DNA of 64,000 nt from the NCBI GenBank assembly GCA_005784505.1, contig VCAZ01000130.1, positions 1 to 64,000 of the forward strand, in the 5' to 3' direction. Origin of the DNA: Bagarius yarrelli. Lineage: Eukaryota; Chordata; Actinopteri; Siluriformes; Sisoridae. Below are positions 34,360-46,849 of this stretch, in pieces. Under the pieces are notes generated by a model that had not been told where the DNA came from, searched no databases, and saw nothing but the letters and a program-made list of their open reading frames with translations. A program made the translations under genes and the position numbers. Every line of letters starts with the position of its first letter. Position 1 is the first letter of the stretch.

Positions 34360-35560
34360 AAAATATTCAATTCCTCAAACATCAAGGTCAGAGGTCACCC
34401 ACAGAGAAGAGTAGATACTCTCCGAAAAATCCAGCAAACCAGGAAAGTGTTTCTTCATCATTTGTGGTTTAATGTTTATATGTTAGTTTGGAGTTTCCAG
34501 CAGGTGAAACATTTGTCTAAGCGAAGTTTATTTAGTGTGATCACATCACTGTGTCTCTAAACTGTGTTTTGAGCTGGAGAATCGAATATCGTGAACAGTG
34601 ATGTAACTACAGTGATGTAATAATCTATTGGTAGAGTTTTCGTGCAGCATATCTGATGTTCAGGGTTTAAATTCAACCTCACACGGTTTTTTCTCATTAA
34701 AACCAAAAGGTGTTCATCAGTAATAATACATCAAAAGCAAGGACATGTTTGTGTGCATTAGTTTTGTGTTTTTACCCTTCTAATTTTTTATATTAAATTG
34801 AAAAGTTCTCTTTGTGTGCGTTTCTCTCTAATTCACAAACACACACACACACTAATGCGGCTATGCATGTGCCTGGCCGCAGAAGAAAGAAGTATCTATT
34901 GTTACCTATTGTATTTGCAAAGGGCAGAAGGCAAGGCTATCAGAATCATGGAGTGTTGAAATTACAGCATTGCTCTCTGAGGAAATTTACACACAAATTT
35001 AATACGCACAAGCACATGCACACAATAAAATAGGTGTGGGGCGACCTGACCCCGAACGAATATATTAAAGAACAGAAACATCTCCCATCAGTAAGAAATT
35101 CGTTGGTCTTCACACAGACGATAGAGAGCTTTGTTCTGGTAAAAGCACAAAACTAACGCAAAGGTGTACTCGCTCTTGATATACAATCACTGATAAACAA
35201 ATTGGTTTAAATGAGAAAAAAATTTAAGGCTGGATTTAAACCCTGAACATCAGATATGCTGGCCGAAAACTACCACTGAATCATTACTGTAATTATGCTT
35301 ACATTAGTCTTCAGCTCAAAACACAGTTTATAGACACACAGTGACATGATCACACTAAATATACTTTAAAACAAACACCAGAGATTCACCAAGACAAACA
35401 TTTTGTGCTGGAAACTTCAACCTAACATAAATATAAACTATAAATGATTAGGAACCACTTTCTTCTGGGTGAATCGTGAAATAGTTTCTTTGATTTTGCA
35501 GAGATTGTCCTCCCTGTGGATGAGCTATTTTCTGTAGGCTCTGAATTCTGCGGTTTGAAT
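34360..35560. repeat. Long imperfect inverted repeat in raf1 intron 1
   Basis: Left arm about 34360-34790, right arm about 35135-35560, spacer about 350 bp. The reverse complement of the left arm aligns along its length with the right arm: for example TTTAAACCCTGAACATCAGA, CAGCTCAAAACACAGTTTA, TGATCACACTAAATA and GCACAAAACTAACGC/ACACAAAACTAATGC. Agreement looks like about 75-85 percent with small gaps. No coding potential is seen in the arms. The raf1 pre-mRNA would fold into a long double-stranded stem here. Confidence 0.75.
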
Positions 35561-36664
35561 TTTACAATGTTCCGATTTTCTTCTTTTTTTTTTCTTAAAA
35601 ACTTAAATCTATATTTCTGGATGTATAACTGAATATTTACTATATAAGAATTCAAAACATAAAAAAAAACCCCAAAAAACTAGAAAATTCTGCCATAAAT
35701 AAAAATCAATTGTGTTGTAGTTCAAATGTTAAATATTCAAAACTTTTATTAAATGGCCCATAATATTCATTTTTTGTAAAAGACATGACTTGTGAATAAT
35801 TCAAATAATTTTGTCATATTTTGAGCTCCATACGAGGGCGAATTCAAACAATAAAATTGATAGTAGCTTCCTGATGCCCGAAAATTACATACAACATAAT
35901 CAACAGTGATAGAAAGTAATTAATTACAAATACTTTCGTTGCGGTACTTTTTTGAATATAATTAAATTGTAGTACGTTTTCTTTTACTAGAGTTGTTTAA
36001 AAGTAAATAATTTAACTTTGTATGTTTTTTTTGGTAAAAAACAAAGGTAACAATTTACAAAACAATTAATAAACTCATTAGTAAGGTTTATTAACCAATC
36101 AAGGCGCTTGCGAATAATAAGGTGTGGCTTTGCAAATCATTTTTATAAAATGATCTGGCGCCATTTCATAGTTTGCATTCAAAGAAATCGCAATTAAATA
36201 CTAAGATTAAGCCTTTTTTTAAGAGCCAAGTATTTTTTTAATACATTTTGTTGTTTATAACCTTTAGTAGTACAGCTCTTTCTTTACTGTCTGACATTTA
36301 AGCAGGGTTGGGTAATGTTTGAATTATAGACATTCTGTTCCTGTTTTTTATTACAATTCTTAACAATTCTTTTGATTTGTCAAAAATAACCTTTAGATAT
36401 CAAACATTTATTATGTGGCAGCTGGATATGGACATTTAATAGGTGTGTAACAATTTTTTGCGAAGCAAAAATGTCACAATACGCATCGTGGAGATATTTT
36501 ATACGATATGACGTAAATGCACGCGAGACGTGAGCTACACTCAACCTGTGTCACGTGCATTTAGACAAATCCAAAATAAATTAGGACATCCCAACATTAA
36601 TTTACACTTAAAACGGTTAAATTTACACACAGGTGTATCACATCAGACATTTAGTTTGTTGTGC

Positions 36665-36950
36665 TTCTGACTGCTAAGATAAGTATAAGTATAAGTATAT
36701 TCAATTCATTGTCATTGTGCAAGGTACATGAGCCAATGAAATGCATTTTTCGCATATCCCATCTTAGTAAGTTGGGGTCAGAGCGCAGGGTCAGCTATGA
36801 TACAGCGCCCCTGGAGCAGGAGGGGTTAAGGGTCTTGCTCAAGGAGCCAACAGTGGTTGACTTGCCGGAGGTGGGGCTTGAACCCAGGTGTTTCTGGTCT
36901 TCAGATTAACAACTCAGCACCTTAACCATTTGAGCCACCCTGCCCCCTAG
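36665..36950 (-). mobile_element. tRNA-derived SINE, near complete, minus strand
   Basis: On the minus strand the copy starts GGGGCAGGGTGGCTCAAATG (A-box region) and has GGGTTCAAGCCCC (B-box match), then body and tail ending near 36670 in short TATAAG repeats. It is a Pol III-type SINE head and not a tRNA gene, because the cloverleaf is not kept and a long body follows. Confidence 0.7.
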
Positions 36951-36959
36951 ATGATAGTG

Positions 36960-37800
36960 AACAGTTGAGCTGTCGGAGGTCTTTAGAAAGAAGATTGTAG
37001 CAGCTTATGTGTCTGGAAAGGGATTTAAAAAGATCTTTAAGATCTGTCTGCAAAACAGTCTACAAGTAAAGGAAATTAAAAACAACTGGCAAAGGCTGTT
37101 GCCGTGGTGTAGTGTGTTATCTTCCTCATTTCATCCCTCTGTTTTATCAATAAAGGCAAAAATGCAAAAAACAAAAACACACACAATATAACATGCCCAG
37201 GTCTGGCCGTCCAAGCAAGTTCAAAAACCCTAAAGTGTCATCACGGGACCTACAGCTGGCTCTTGATACTGTTGATATGAAGTGCATGACTCTACAAATT
37301 TAACTCTGAAGTTTGCCAAAGAGAACGTAGACAAAGACTAGGACATCTGGAATCTTGTTCTTTGGACAGAGGAGTCTAAAGTTTAATTACTTGGACACTG
37401 CAACATAGGACATGTTTGGCGAAAAAACAAATACACAATTATAGGAAAAGAACCTCACCATCATAGAATCCACCATAAATTCTACCAAGCATCAGAGGGT
37501 GCTTGAGGAACATTTGAGATCATCTTTAGAAAAATTAAAGCTGAAGCGGAACTGGACCTTGCGACATTACCCAAAACATACCAGTAAATCCACCATCTTG
37601 AAAACCAAGAAATCCTCCTCAAAAATCTTACAGCTAAAAGAATTCTGCATTGAGGAGTGGGGCAAACCTTCCTTAGACCGATGTCAGAGATTGGTAAAAG
37701 GCTACAAGAAGCGTCTCATTGAAGTTATTTTTATTATTAGGGGTAGGGTGTCCTAACTTTTTCCTCAGTTAGAATACACATTTTAGTTAATCTTTTGTTC
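36960..37800 (+). mobile_element. Tc1-type transposon remnant with degenerate transposase
   Basis: The start (AGGTCTTTAGAAAGAAGATTG) and later parts (TTCTTTGGACAGAGGAGTC; ATAGAATCCACCATAAATTC; TTGAGGAGTGGGGCAAACC) follow a Tc1-like transposase order, with many stops. Intronic in raf1. Confidence 0.5.
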
Positions 37801-38509
37801 AATGAGTAAAACAATGTTAACTTTTGTTGCCTGCAATTAAGTCACTTTCTTTTCCAGAGAAAAATTAAAACAAGATTAGCCATCATTAATGGGGTGTCAT
37901 TTTTTAACTGTATGTATTGTATTACCTTTTTTTTACAGGATTTTTACGTCTTAAAATTAAATGTCTTTAACTAGTAGTAATTAATAAGCCTCAGCCTTAG
38001 AAGCTATGCTTATTACCAGTTTGCTTTATGTGTGATGGATAGAACTCACAAACACTGACATACTTTTAAATAGGACGCCAATTTGAAATTCGGTTTGATT
38101 AAAACCAGATTCTCCATAGACGTGTTTGTCACATTATTTATCAGTCTGCCAGGAAAATGAGAAAAAAACTGTAGTGTTTACCACTGTGACAATGTGTGTC
38201 TATGGATATCAGCCGTATTTTGGATTTTACAAATGATGTAAATTTAAGTGTATAAAATGGCTGCACACTGTTCTGTTTTTGTGGGGCATCGACTTTATAT
38301 TTTGACCTCCCTAAAGATGACGCTGACAAAATAAACTCTAATTGGCTGCATTACAAGTCAGTCAAATGAACCCCTTTGTCAATTAAAGCAAAAATAGACA
38401 GTCTCAAGGTCTGGCTAAGCAACACTGTAAATAACGGATAACCGTTACTTGCTTTTACTTTCATTGGAGACTTTATGACCTTATCTATAATAATATCTTC
38501 ATAGCAAAA

Positions 38510-38760
38510 GTGCAAATTTATTTAGGCATACATTTTACATGAACATATGTATGCATTATACTGATTAATTGCAGAACTGCCAGAGCACCACAGAGACACA
38601 TTTTGCAACAGGAAAAAGCGCATTATTTCAAGCCTAAGTATGTTTCTTAGAAATGGAAACATCGCAAACAAAGCGGTTCGCGGAAACGGCTCTTTAAGGG
38701 AGTTAATTAGGCAAATCAATTCTGAAGCACAAACAAATCAATGTATTTGGTCTGATTTTT
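38510..38760. other. Non-repetitive block in raf1 intron 1
   Basis: This 250-bp stretch has balanced composition, several TAATTA/ATTAAT homeobox-type cores and no sign of a transposon, unlike its surroundings. It could be a conserved regulatory element; only a cross-species comparison can tell. Confidence 0.25.
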
Positions 38761-39069
38761 TTTATTTTAATGTTTGCATATAATTTTGATATTTAATTGA
38801 TGGCATAACAGCTGTTACAGATGCAGTTAAACAGTACCAAAATGTTAGCTAAGCTTGCAGTTATTACACAAATTTACTGTTAGCCATAGAAGTAGACAGC
38901 ATTGAATTTAAATGCTCCTGATATTAAAATTAAGCACTGAATTGCCTGAAGGGAAATGACTGACACCTATGATACAACACTGGCTGGTCAAATGTTTAAT
39001 ATAAACCAGATATGATGATCTTTATAGATTCCACTATTTCCCTTTTACAATAAATTTCCTTCCTTATTT

Positions 39070-39180
39070 ATTTACTCATTCATCCTCATGAACCATATTA
39101 TCCTGGTCAGGTTTGTGATAAATGGGACTCTATCCAAGAAACGTACCCTGGAATGGGGAACACCAGTTCAATGAAGGGCA
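39070..39180. repeat. L2-like LINE 3' scrap
   Basis: CATTCATCCTCATGAACC and ACGTACCCTGGAATGGGGA resemble the L2-type 3' region; a further scrap with TTCTGTACCGCTACACAGG lies at 39580-39720. Confidence 0.35.
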
Positions 39181-39199
39181 TTGTTCATGTTTTGGAATG

Positions 39200-39385
39200 T
39201 TTCTGTGGATTGTGAGTCCCAAAGATTGTGGGTTCTAGTCACAATACACCCAAATTACCACTGTTGGGCCCCTGGGCAAGGCCCTTAACCCCCAATTGCT
39301 TAGTTATATAAATGAAATAAATGTAAGTCGCTCTAAAAAAGGACATTGGCCAAATGATGAAAATGTAAATGTAATTAAGCAATGC
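39200..39385 (+). mobile_element. tRNA-derived SINE, plus strand
   Basis: Carries CCACTGTTGGGCCCCTGGGC, AGGCCCTTAACCCCCAATTG and a tail of AAATGTAAATGTA. Head is decayed. Confidence 0.6.
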
Positions 39386-40274
39386 AAATATCATTATTTT
39401 ATTAAAAAATTGGTGTTTTAAAATTAAACTATTAATAAGAAGAGTACAATCTGTATTTTTTTACAGATTGAAAGCAAAAAATTTTACACAGGTTATAGAA
39501 TTACATTTCACAATGCCACTTGGATGAGGCTGTTGCCAAGATTATGTGTCCAGACAGAATTCACAAAAGTGCATTTACAAAATTTTCTGTACCGCTACAC
39601 AGGATCACAGGGAACTTTAGGAGACACCCATAACAGGGCAAAATCACATGCACACACACACATTTAATCACTATGGACAAATTTAAGATGACAAAAATGT
39701 AAATGTAAACTCCCAACTCAGAGTTGTGCGAATGTCAAACTATGTAACAAGTGTATAGAAAACTGTAATACACCTTCTTTTTTGCAGTGCATTATGCGAC
39801 TACACACACACATTTTTATTACTTAATTTTTTTGTCTAGTGTCTTAATGTGGAGTAATGAAGCATCGGTTCAAATTTGTGGGTGACTCAAATGAATCGAA
39901 TCAGCAGTTCGGTAAATTTAAAAGCGCTGCACTTTAGCGGAACCGAATCAGTAAAATGACACGTACTGAACATCACTAGAAAACACAAAGTACACGCAGG
40001 ATTACAATAAACGACGCTTTGTTAATTTATTTCTTTTCCATAACGCCTTTTGGCAAATAAAAAAATGTGGTATTTCGAAAAAAAATCTATCCCAAGTATA
40101 GCATGCTCGCTCATTACTAGGCAAATTATCCGTAACCCACTTTACCCCTTACGTGTATTGTTTATCTTTAAACTTATTTGCAATGCAAAATGAACCAGAT
40201 TAAAATGTTTAACAACGCGAATTAAACGTGTTCTCTAATGCGATAATTGTGCTAGAGACAAGTGAACTACTCAC

Positions 40275-40400
40275 CAGGAAAAAGTCGGGGAACTGTCGCT
40301 GCGTTATTTCTTTCCACCCGTATTCATGTAAACTTCGCCTTCTGCACCAGCATTGGCTTTCAGCTGTAAACTTTGCACATGGTTGCAAAGAATGGGCCAA
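40275..40400 (-). other. Presumed non-coding first exon of raf1
   Basis: A strong minus-strand donor, CCTG|GTGAGTA, ends at 40275, in the CpG- and GC-box-containing stretch upstream of the raf1 coding exons. A non-coding exon 1 before a long first intron matches RAF1 in other vertebrates. The 5' end is not visible; about 40350-40400 is a guess. Confidence 0.5.
40304..40327 (-). other. Short upstream open reading frame in raf1 leader
   Basis: If exon 1 reaches 40327, it has an ATG at 40325-40327 followed by six codons (MNTGGKK) and TAA at 40304-40306. Such a frame could damp translation of raf1. Confidence 0.3.
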
Positions 40401-40480
40401 TCCCGATTCAGAGGGCGGGGTTTGTTGCTGCTCCATGACAGCAGCGTATTTACGGGGAAACTAGAACGTAGTGACGTCAT
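40396..40480 (-). promoter_or_regulatory. raf1 promoter elements (CCAAT, GC box, full CRE)
   Basis: TGACGTCA, the full CREB/ATF palindrome, is at 40472-40479. GGGCGGGG (Sp1-type) is at 40413-40420 and a CCAAT at 40397-40401. All lie just upstream of the presumed raf1 exon 1. The grouping suggests a TATA-less housekeeping promoter. Confidence 0.45.
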
Positions 40481-40634
40481 CGCATCAGTGGATTCTGAGA
40501 TTTTACAATTTGTCATCAGGTGAATAGTCAAGACTACATAATCTACAGTGATTACTTGATCTTCAGTGATCGATAATAGTAGTTTGTTTACTGGTTATAG
40601 TAAAACAAAAAGAAACTACAGTAAAGGATCTAAG

Positions 40635-40790
40635 AGTGCTATCTAGAGTGACTTACATTATCTCTAACTTAGTAGTGGATTGGTAAGGGACTTGCGCAGG
40701 GGCCCATCTTGGTGGTGTTGGGAACTGATCCCACAATCTTGCGACGGCAGTCCAACACCTTGCTACTGAGTTACCACATCTAAAGTTTCA
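40635..40790 (-). mobile_element. tRNA-derived SINE, minus strand
   Basis: Has GAGTGACTTACATTATCTC, GACTTGCGCAGGGGCCCATC and GCAGTCCAACACCTTGCTAC, read on the opposite strand to the SINE. Confidence 0.6.
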
Positions 40791-41654
40791 TAAGAAAGGC
40801 TGCTTTTAAGTAAGAATCTGTCACTTAGAATGGAATATATTATTGCGTTGGCGGTGTGATTTGGATCTTTGCCTTGCTGCATGATAAAGTTCCTCATTCT
40901 GAAGTCTACATGCTTCCAACAACATGAGTTTGCTACTTCTCCTGCCTCATCTCTGCACTTTCTTGTAAATCTATTCTTCTGATTCCTTCTGCTGAGGTTT
41001 GTGGGTTTTTCTGAAAGGGTTATGTGTGTTTATAGTTACCTGTTAAGGGATGAACTTCACAAAGTGTGTTGTGGATTATCTGGCAGTGAGACTAGCCAAA
41101 GTTTCTGCAGGTTGTGAAGTGAGGCTTAGATATAACACACCATCCTGAAGAATTGACTGTTCATAGATATCCCACTTTTTGAGAGGTATTTCATTGTCAG
41201 TGGCTGATTTTAATGTTATGGCTGATCTCTGTGTATGTGTAAGCAAGTAATATAAGTGTCCTTGTTTGCTCATTTCGAGTTACTGGAACAACTGTAGGTT
41301 TGATTATTTCTCAAAATGGTGAGAAAGAAAGCTCCTTTTTCATCGACTCATCTGTCTATTGTTGTGTTGAAAAATGATAGCTATGTGAGAAATTGCCAAG
41401 ACTTCTCCCACAAACTGACTCTAACCAGGAACCAAAAAAACACGGAAGGCCTGTGCACAACTGTAATGGGGAATTTACACATTTTAGACTAGTCTTACAG
41501 GTCCTTAGCTAGTCATTATATTAAATCAAGCCATAAAACACCTCAATAGTAAAGAGAGATGTGATCTTACGATGCTGCCTTATTGCAAAAGTTTTAGCAG
41601 AAATGCCATATCTGTGACTGGTCAATACATGAAAAATTATATTTATCAGACACT

Positions 41655-41800
41655 CGTTTCCAGAGCAACTAAGCAATCGGGAGTTGAGGGCCTTGCTCAG
41701 GGACCCAGCAGTGGTAACCTGATAATGCTGGGAATTGAACCCACAATTTTTCAGAATAGCAGTCCAACACCGTAACAACTGAGTAACCATACTAAACATC
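41655..41800 (-). mobile_element. tRNA-derived SINE, minus strand
   Basis: Holds GGGCCTTGCTCAGGGACCC, GGGAATTGAACCCACAAT (B-box on the minus strand) and GCAGTCCAACACCGTAAC. Confidence 0.65.
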
Positions 41801-42754
41801 GAACAGAGAATGACAGACACATTTAGGTTTAAGATGTTCAGAATATAATGCTTGATTAGAACCTGTAGATTTCCTTCAACAATGACCCATAGAAAACCAT
41901 ACAAAAACTATTTAACAGAGAAACAATTAGATGGAAGATCTGTCTCTAATCTCATACCGGTCACCAGATCTCAGAAAGGAATGTGTTGAAGAGCACAAAA
42001 GTGTTTTAGTCAGGTGGTGATTAAAAAAACATCAGGTGGAGGCTAAAATACCAAACATCTGCAATTTGGGGATTCTTGATGAAAGAAAGCTTTAAAATGT
42101 GTGTTGACTATATTTTCTATTATATTTTAAGTGATTCCAAACCTTAGAACAGTAGTAAGTATGATTTAAAAACAATATTTTTTTTATAATAGTCGTAGAT
42201 AGTAACTTTAAAAAAAAAAAGGTCATTATCCTTTTTTAACACACTGAACAATCGACCAGTTTCAGAGAAATTCTCATCCCATACTTAAAACTGTCTGATT
42301 GCTACAGCGCATCATTAATATTTAACAAACAACACGAATTGCTGTAGAGCAACTAAATGTTGTCCACTTTCCATTTGCAACCGCATCCATCTTTATAGTA
42401 AAACTGTTAGACAAGCCTGACAGTCTGATGAGTCATAAACTTGAAGGGAAATTGTATATAAATGGACTTGTATATGGATGTGCTGTTTAGGCTTGTGAAT
42501 GTTGTACCAAACTGTATCGAACATGCATTTATTTCTAAACAAATCCTTCATTAAAGTACTAAATTACGTCTAAAAGGGTTTTGGGTTGATGTTATTAATG
42601 GAGCATGAGATCTGTCTTATTGTAAGATTTTCATTTTTCATGGAAAGTACATGGCATTCCTATACATTACTTTGGATAAACATGACTCCCAAATGGTGCA
42701 AATACAGTAAATGCATCCATCATTTTATAATCATACTTTAATTGATCATCAAAA

Positions 42755-42925
42755 CATCAAGATTCAATTCCCAGCACTGCCAAGATCCCAGTGCTGGGCT
42801 TCTGAGCAAGGCTCTTAACATCCAATCGCTCAATTGTATAAAAAAACAAACAAAAAAAGATTATTGTAAGTCTCTCTGGATAAAGGCGTCTGCCAAATGC
42901 TGTTAATATAATAAACTTATTTTAC
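42755..42925 (+). mobile_element. tRNA-derived SINE, plus strand
   Basis: Has ATTCAATTCCCAGCACTGCC, GTGCTGGGCTTCTGAGCAAG and CTGGATAAAGGCGTCTGCC, with the tRNA head partly lost. Confidence 0.6.
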
Positions 42926-43274
42926 TCAGAGAGATATAACTGCTTGTTTTCAAAACTGTAATAAATTCGTACATGATGAATTTAATTTTCACAGATTTCC
43001 TTATCATATTTGGTCATAATTTTTGGCATCACAGAACCATTTGCCTTTTACCAGAAGTGATGCAGAATCCAGTTCATGCTGTGCATCTAAGACGTAAATG
43101 TTTACTTCAAAGGTCAAACAGTGGCTCGGTGGCCAGTCTTAGAAACTGCATGCAAATGTATAAAATGTAAAAAGGAGAGAAAAATTAACTGTAATTGCCT
43201 GCTTTTTTTTTTCTTCTAACACTGCCATCTTCAGGCTATACAAGTGCATTGTACTCATGATGACTACACGGTTT

Positions 43275-43560
43275 AACCCTTCACTAGATCTAAAAGGCCC
43301 AAACACTGTTTCAGCATGACAATGCCCCTTTGCATAAAGTCCCATAGCCAGAGAAACATGGCGTAATATGGTTGAAGTGAAAAAACTCAAGTGTTCTGAA
43401 CAAAGCCCTGACCTTTAACTCCCACTAAATATTTTTGGGATGAAGTAAAAATCAACTGCACACTAGACCTCTTCAATTGACATTAGCACCTGAAAACAAT
43501 AATACTATTGTGGCTAAACAAGCAAATCTAGAAAATAAATGTAAAAAAGGTGGTTAAAAT
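43275..43560 (+). mobile_element. Tc1-like transposase remnant
   Basis: AACACTGTTTCAGCATGACA, AATGCCCCTTTGCATAAAGT and CAAAGCCCTGACCTTTAACT follow the catalytic region of a common fish Tc1 family in order, with deletions and stops. Confidence 0.5.
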
Positions 43561-45066
43561 AACATCTGGTGAGGTGTGTGATTTGAATGCTGATTGGCAA
43601 AGTAAGTATAGTTTTGCGATTAGACTTGAATAGCACCAATTGTTACTGCGAGTGGTTAAGCAACCAAAAAATTAATAAAGCTAAATAAAGCAAAATGAGT
43701 AAAGAACATACAAATTAGGTCATGAAATGCATATAACATATAAGAAATAAATTTATTTCAAAATATAATTATAATAAATATAATAGTTTAAACATTAGTT
43801 ATTAATTTAACTGAATTATAACAGAACAACATGTTGTCATGATTTCTCAAGGGGAAATTTGTTTGTAAGTATAAATGTGTTGAATTATTCAGTAGCTGAA
43901 TTTGAATTACCGGGAATACTAAATGGGGAAAAAAAAAATTATATAATAAAATGCAATCTGACAGACATCTACATTCGGACTTTTCCACATATTATTTCTT
44001 TTCATTCTTATATTTTTGCAACAGGAGATCTCAGCGTTTTAATAATGAATGTTTGAAAATAAAAATAATAATATCGATAATAATAATCATCATCATTAGA
44101 TTAATTTATATACACATTTTTTACATATCTAAACATATGTCATTTTAATTGTTATTGAAATAATGATTCATAGCTATAATAGCTTAAGGAAAAGACTATA
44201 ATTGTGTGATAATGCTATGTTATGATTTTACCACTTAAAATATTAATGCTTTTATCACAACCCTATTGGGTGGGATTTAATGATTTACTACTTACTTTCC
44301 ATGTTAGTATACAATACAATACAAATGCCACTTACCGGAATCAGGATCAGCCAAGAGAATCAGTCCATGATGAACACTGGCTTCAAACACAACCAACAAC
44401 CCATACAGACTTTATTTTCTCCATTAAATCCCATAAAAACAATGTTTCGTAATATTACCGCTCAAACAAAGCAGAGCCTGATCAACCCTGATTTCCAGAC
44501 ACAGTTCTTTTATGGCTGACTGATTCAGGCTACAGGATCTGTAAAATCTTGATGTTGAGTTCTGCAAAGTGGCTTTCTAAGTCAGAGAAAGCTCTCTCCC
44601 ATCAAATCCCAGGACATCACTAATGCACACAGCTCACATGGCCAGGCCACGGTTGAGGAGGAGCGACCAAATCCTCACCACAGAGATTTAAGGTATTCCC
44701 TTGAGTTGGCATCATCTGAAAAGCAGACGAGCAAACATGGAGGAAAACAAAATAGATACTAGATGGGTGGAAAATCTGCTACAAAAATATCATGATTGCA
44801 CTGTCCAAATTCATGTAAGAGTCTAGAAAAGCTATATTTATGTGGAAAATAGAAAACTGGGTTGTCATTTAAATTTTTCTATAATCTTTAGAATCTAGTG
44901 TTATTACAGTCTGAAAGCTATAAGAAGAAAGCCATGGTGGGCAAATCCACCTTAACATGATGTGCAAAACCACCTTAAAGATGAAGAGACAACTACAGCT
45001 CCAAATGTATTGATTGTTCTGGGAGGGAGATGCACAAGCATCACATCAGTAAGATGATTCCTCCCC

Positions 45067-45109
<43 letters not shown>
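45067..45109. repeat. (CT)n microsatellite
   Basis: Short CT-rich array with TTT breaks, intergenic. Confidence 0.9.
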
Positions 45110-45315
45110 AAACACACATACACACATTTTTGTCTAACTATCCTTATGTGGATTTTTCATGGACTTTTTAGCCACCTAGAAATAAAGCCAATCTTAATCA
45201 TTATCACCTAAAGCAAAACTATTGGATCTTAAAATAAAGGATGCAAAAATTTTATTTTTTCTTTTAAATTTCCTTGCAAAACATCTTAGATATCCATGTA
45301 ATTGGTCCTGACTAG

Positions 45316-45316
<1 letters not shown>

Positions 45317-45380
<64 letters not shown>
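45317..45380. repeat. (AT)n microsatellite
   Basis: About 60 bp of pure AT, intergenic. Confidence 0.95.
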
Positions 45381-45386
<6 letters not shown>

Positions 45387-46434
45387 CATTATATTGCGCA
45401 TGCGCATTGCAGCAACGTAAAAAAACAACAACAAAAAAAACAATCATTTTACCGTTCGTTATTGATGTCATATTTGCTTTATTGATTTGCAAATATATAT
45501 GTTAGGGAAACACAAAATATTAACCTCATATTGTCTAAATTATTAAGTTATTTTATTACAACTCAGAAACTGAAGAGGGTGTCGGAACGGAAGTGCACAA
45601 TGCCATGGAAACGCGTGTTTTTTGCATGTAAACTTATATTTCATATTATTTTAGTTATCTTGAAGTGTTATATAGATCATTCTCAATGTATAATAATTAT
45701 TATATTAACGAAACGTATTTAAAACAAATAGGAGCAGCACACAGAGTAAACAGTATGTTGTCAAAAGCAGTGACGTAATGGCAGGAAATACTACTTAGTA
45801 CACCAGTGTGAATTGAGAATTAAACATGGTAACTACTTTAGGTGTTGGGTTTGTTTACGTTTACATGCAATAAATGTTGCAAGTGTGTGTGTGTGTGTGG
45901 GTGTGTGTTTCGTGTGAGGAATGACTACTGGAACCTATGAGCCGTGCGCAGTCTTTGCAGTGTTGCCAGATTAATCGTTTTCCTACAATTTAGTTGTATT
46001 TTAGCTGTGGTGTAGTACACACACTACAGTAGTATGGAATAGTATGCAAGTAAAAACTTAGATGATAAGAGTTTTATTTAATTCGACTTCTGCAAAAAAA
46101 AAGAAAAAGAAAAAAGCTTGATCTGAAAATTGACCAGCTTCCCAAACACTTAGCTGGTCAAACTGGTCGCCTTTTTTAATGTTATTTTTTTGGCTTTTCT
46201 TATTATACATTTTTTAGGGGTCAGAGATTGTGTAATAAATAAGCATAAGGAACTTGTCCTAGATGCTGTTGAGGGTTTCTACCAGCCCTGAACAGTTGTT
46301 AAAGGTGGTTTGCCTGTTTGACCAGCTCGACCTGTGTTTTGGCAGCTGCTTCCTGGTGTAATCAAACTGGATTTTTTTTTAACTTTTACATTATTTTCTT
46401 ACAGAATGGAGTGGGGAGATTATATCTATTCACA

Positions 46435-46560
46435 AACTGAAGAATTTCGGGTTCCCAGCACCACCGAGGTGCCACTGCTGGGCCCATGAACAAGGACCTT
46501 AACCCCTAATTGCTCTGGATAAGGGCATCTGCCAAATTCCTTAAATATACAAAACACAGG
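46435..46560 (+). mobile_element. Truncated tRNA-derived SINE
   Basis: Keeps GTGCCACTGCTGGGCCCATG, AGGACCTTAACCCCTAATTG and ATAAGGGCATCTGCCAAATTCC; the head and part of the body are lost. Confidence 0.55.
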
Positions 46561-46656
46561 GCAAATAAATACAAGCAAACTTTATTGCTAAAGATTCTCT
46601 TTTGGTCAGTAACCGCCAGATCAAGAAAGGATTACATTTTTATCAATTTTTATAAA

Positions 46657-46764
46657 TTTCTATTTCTAAACATATTACAGAGGAGATTTCCACAGCCCTT
46701 GGTGTAGTGAAGAAAACACCAAGGGCTGTGGAAATCTCCTCTGTAATATGTTTAGAAATAGAAA
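46657..46764. repeat. Perfect 49-bp inverted repeat with a 10-base loop
   Basis: The left arm (46657-46705) ends CCACAGCCCTTGGTGT. The loop is AGTGAAGAAA (46706-46715). The right arm (46716-46764) is its exact reverse complement, with no mismatch. It forms a 108-base hairpin in DNA or RNA. No transposon family that I know is visible in the arms. Confidence 0.9.
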
Positions 46765-46849
46765 TAGAAAATGTTGACCACAGAAACATTGCTGCAGCAT
46801 GGATGGTTTTTTTTCTTCATTTTGTCACAGATGGACGTTTGGTTTCTGC

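Noticed and set aside
36665..36950. tRNA gene on the minus strand
   Set aside because: A- and B-box-like sequences are present but a SINE body follows and the cloverleaf is not kept; related copies recur through the window.
41521..41904. 127-codon minus-strand frame
   Set aside because: It runs through a tRNA-derived SINE and has no domain.
45302..45505. Open frame starting in the AT microsatellite
   Set aside because: The YIYI repeat is a translation of (AT)n; no coding evidence.
46657..46764. Hairpin as a microRNA precursor
   Set aside because: Arms are perfectly paired over 49 bp, unlike typical animal precursors with bulges, and no known seed is recognised. Kept only as an inverted repeat.
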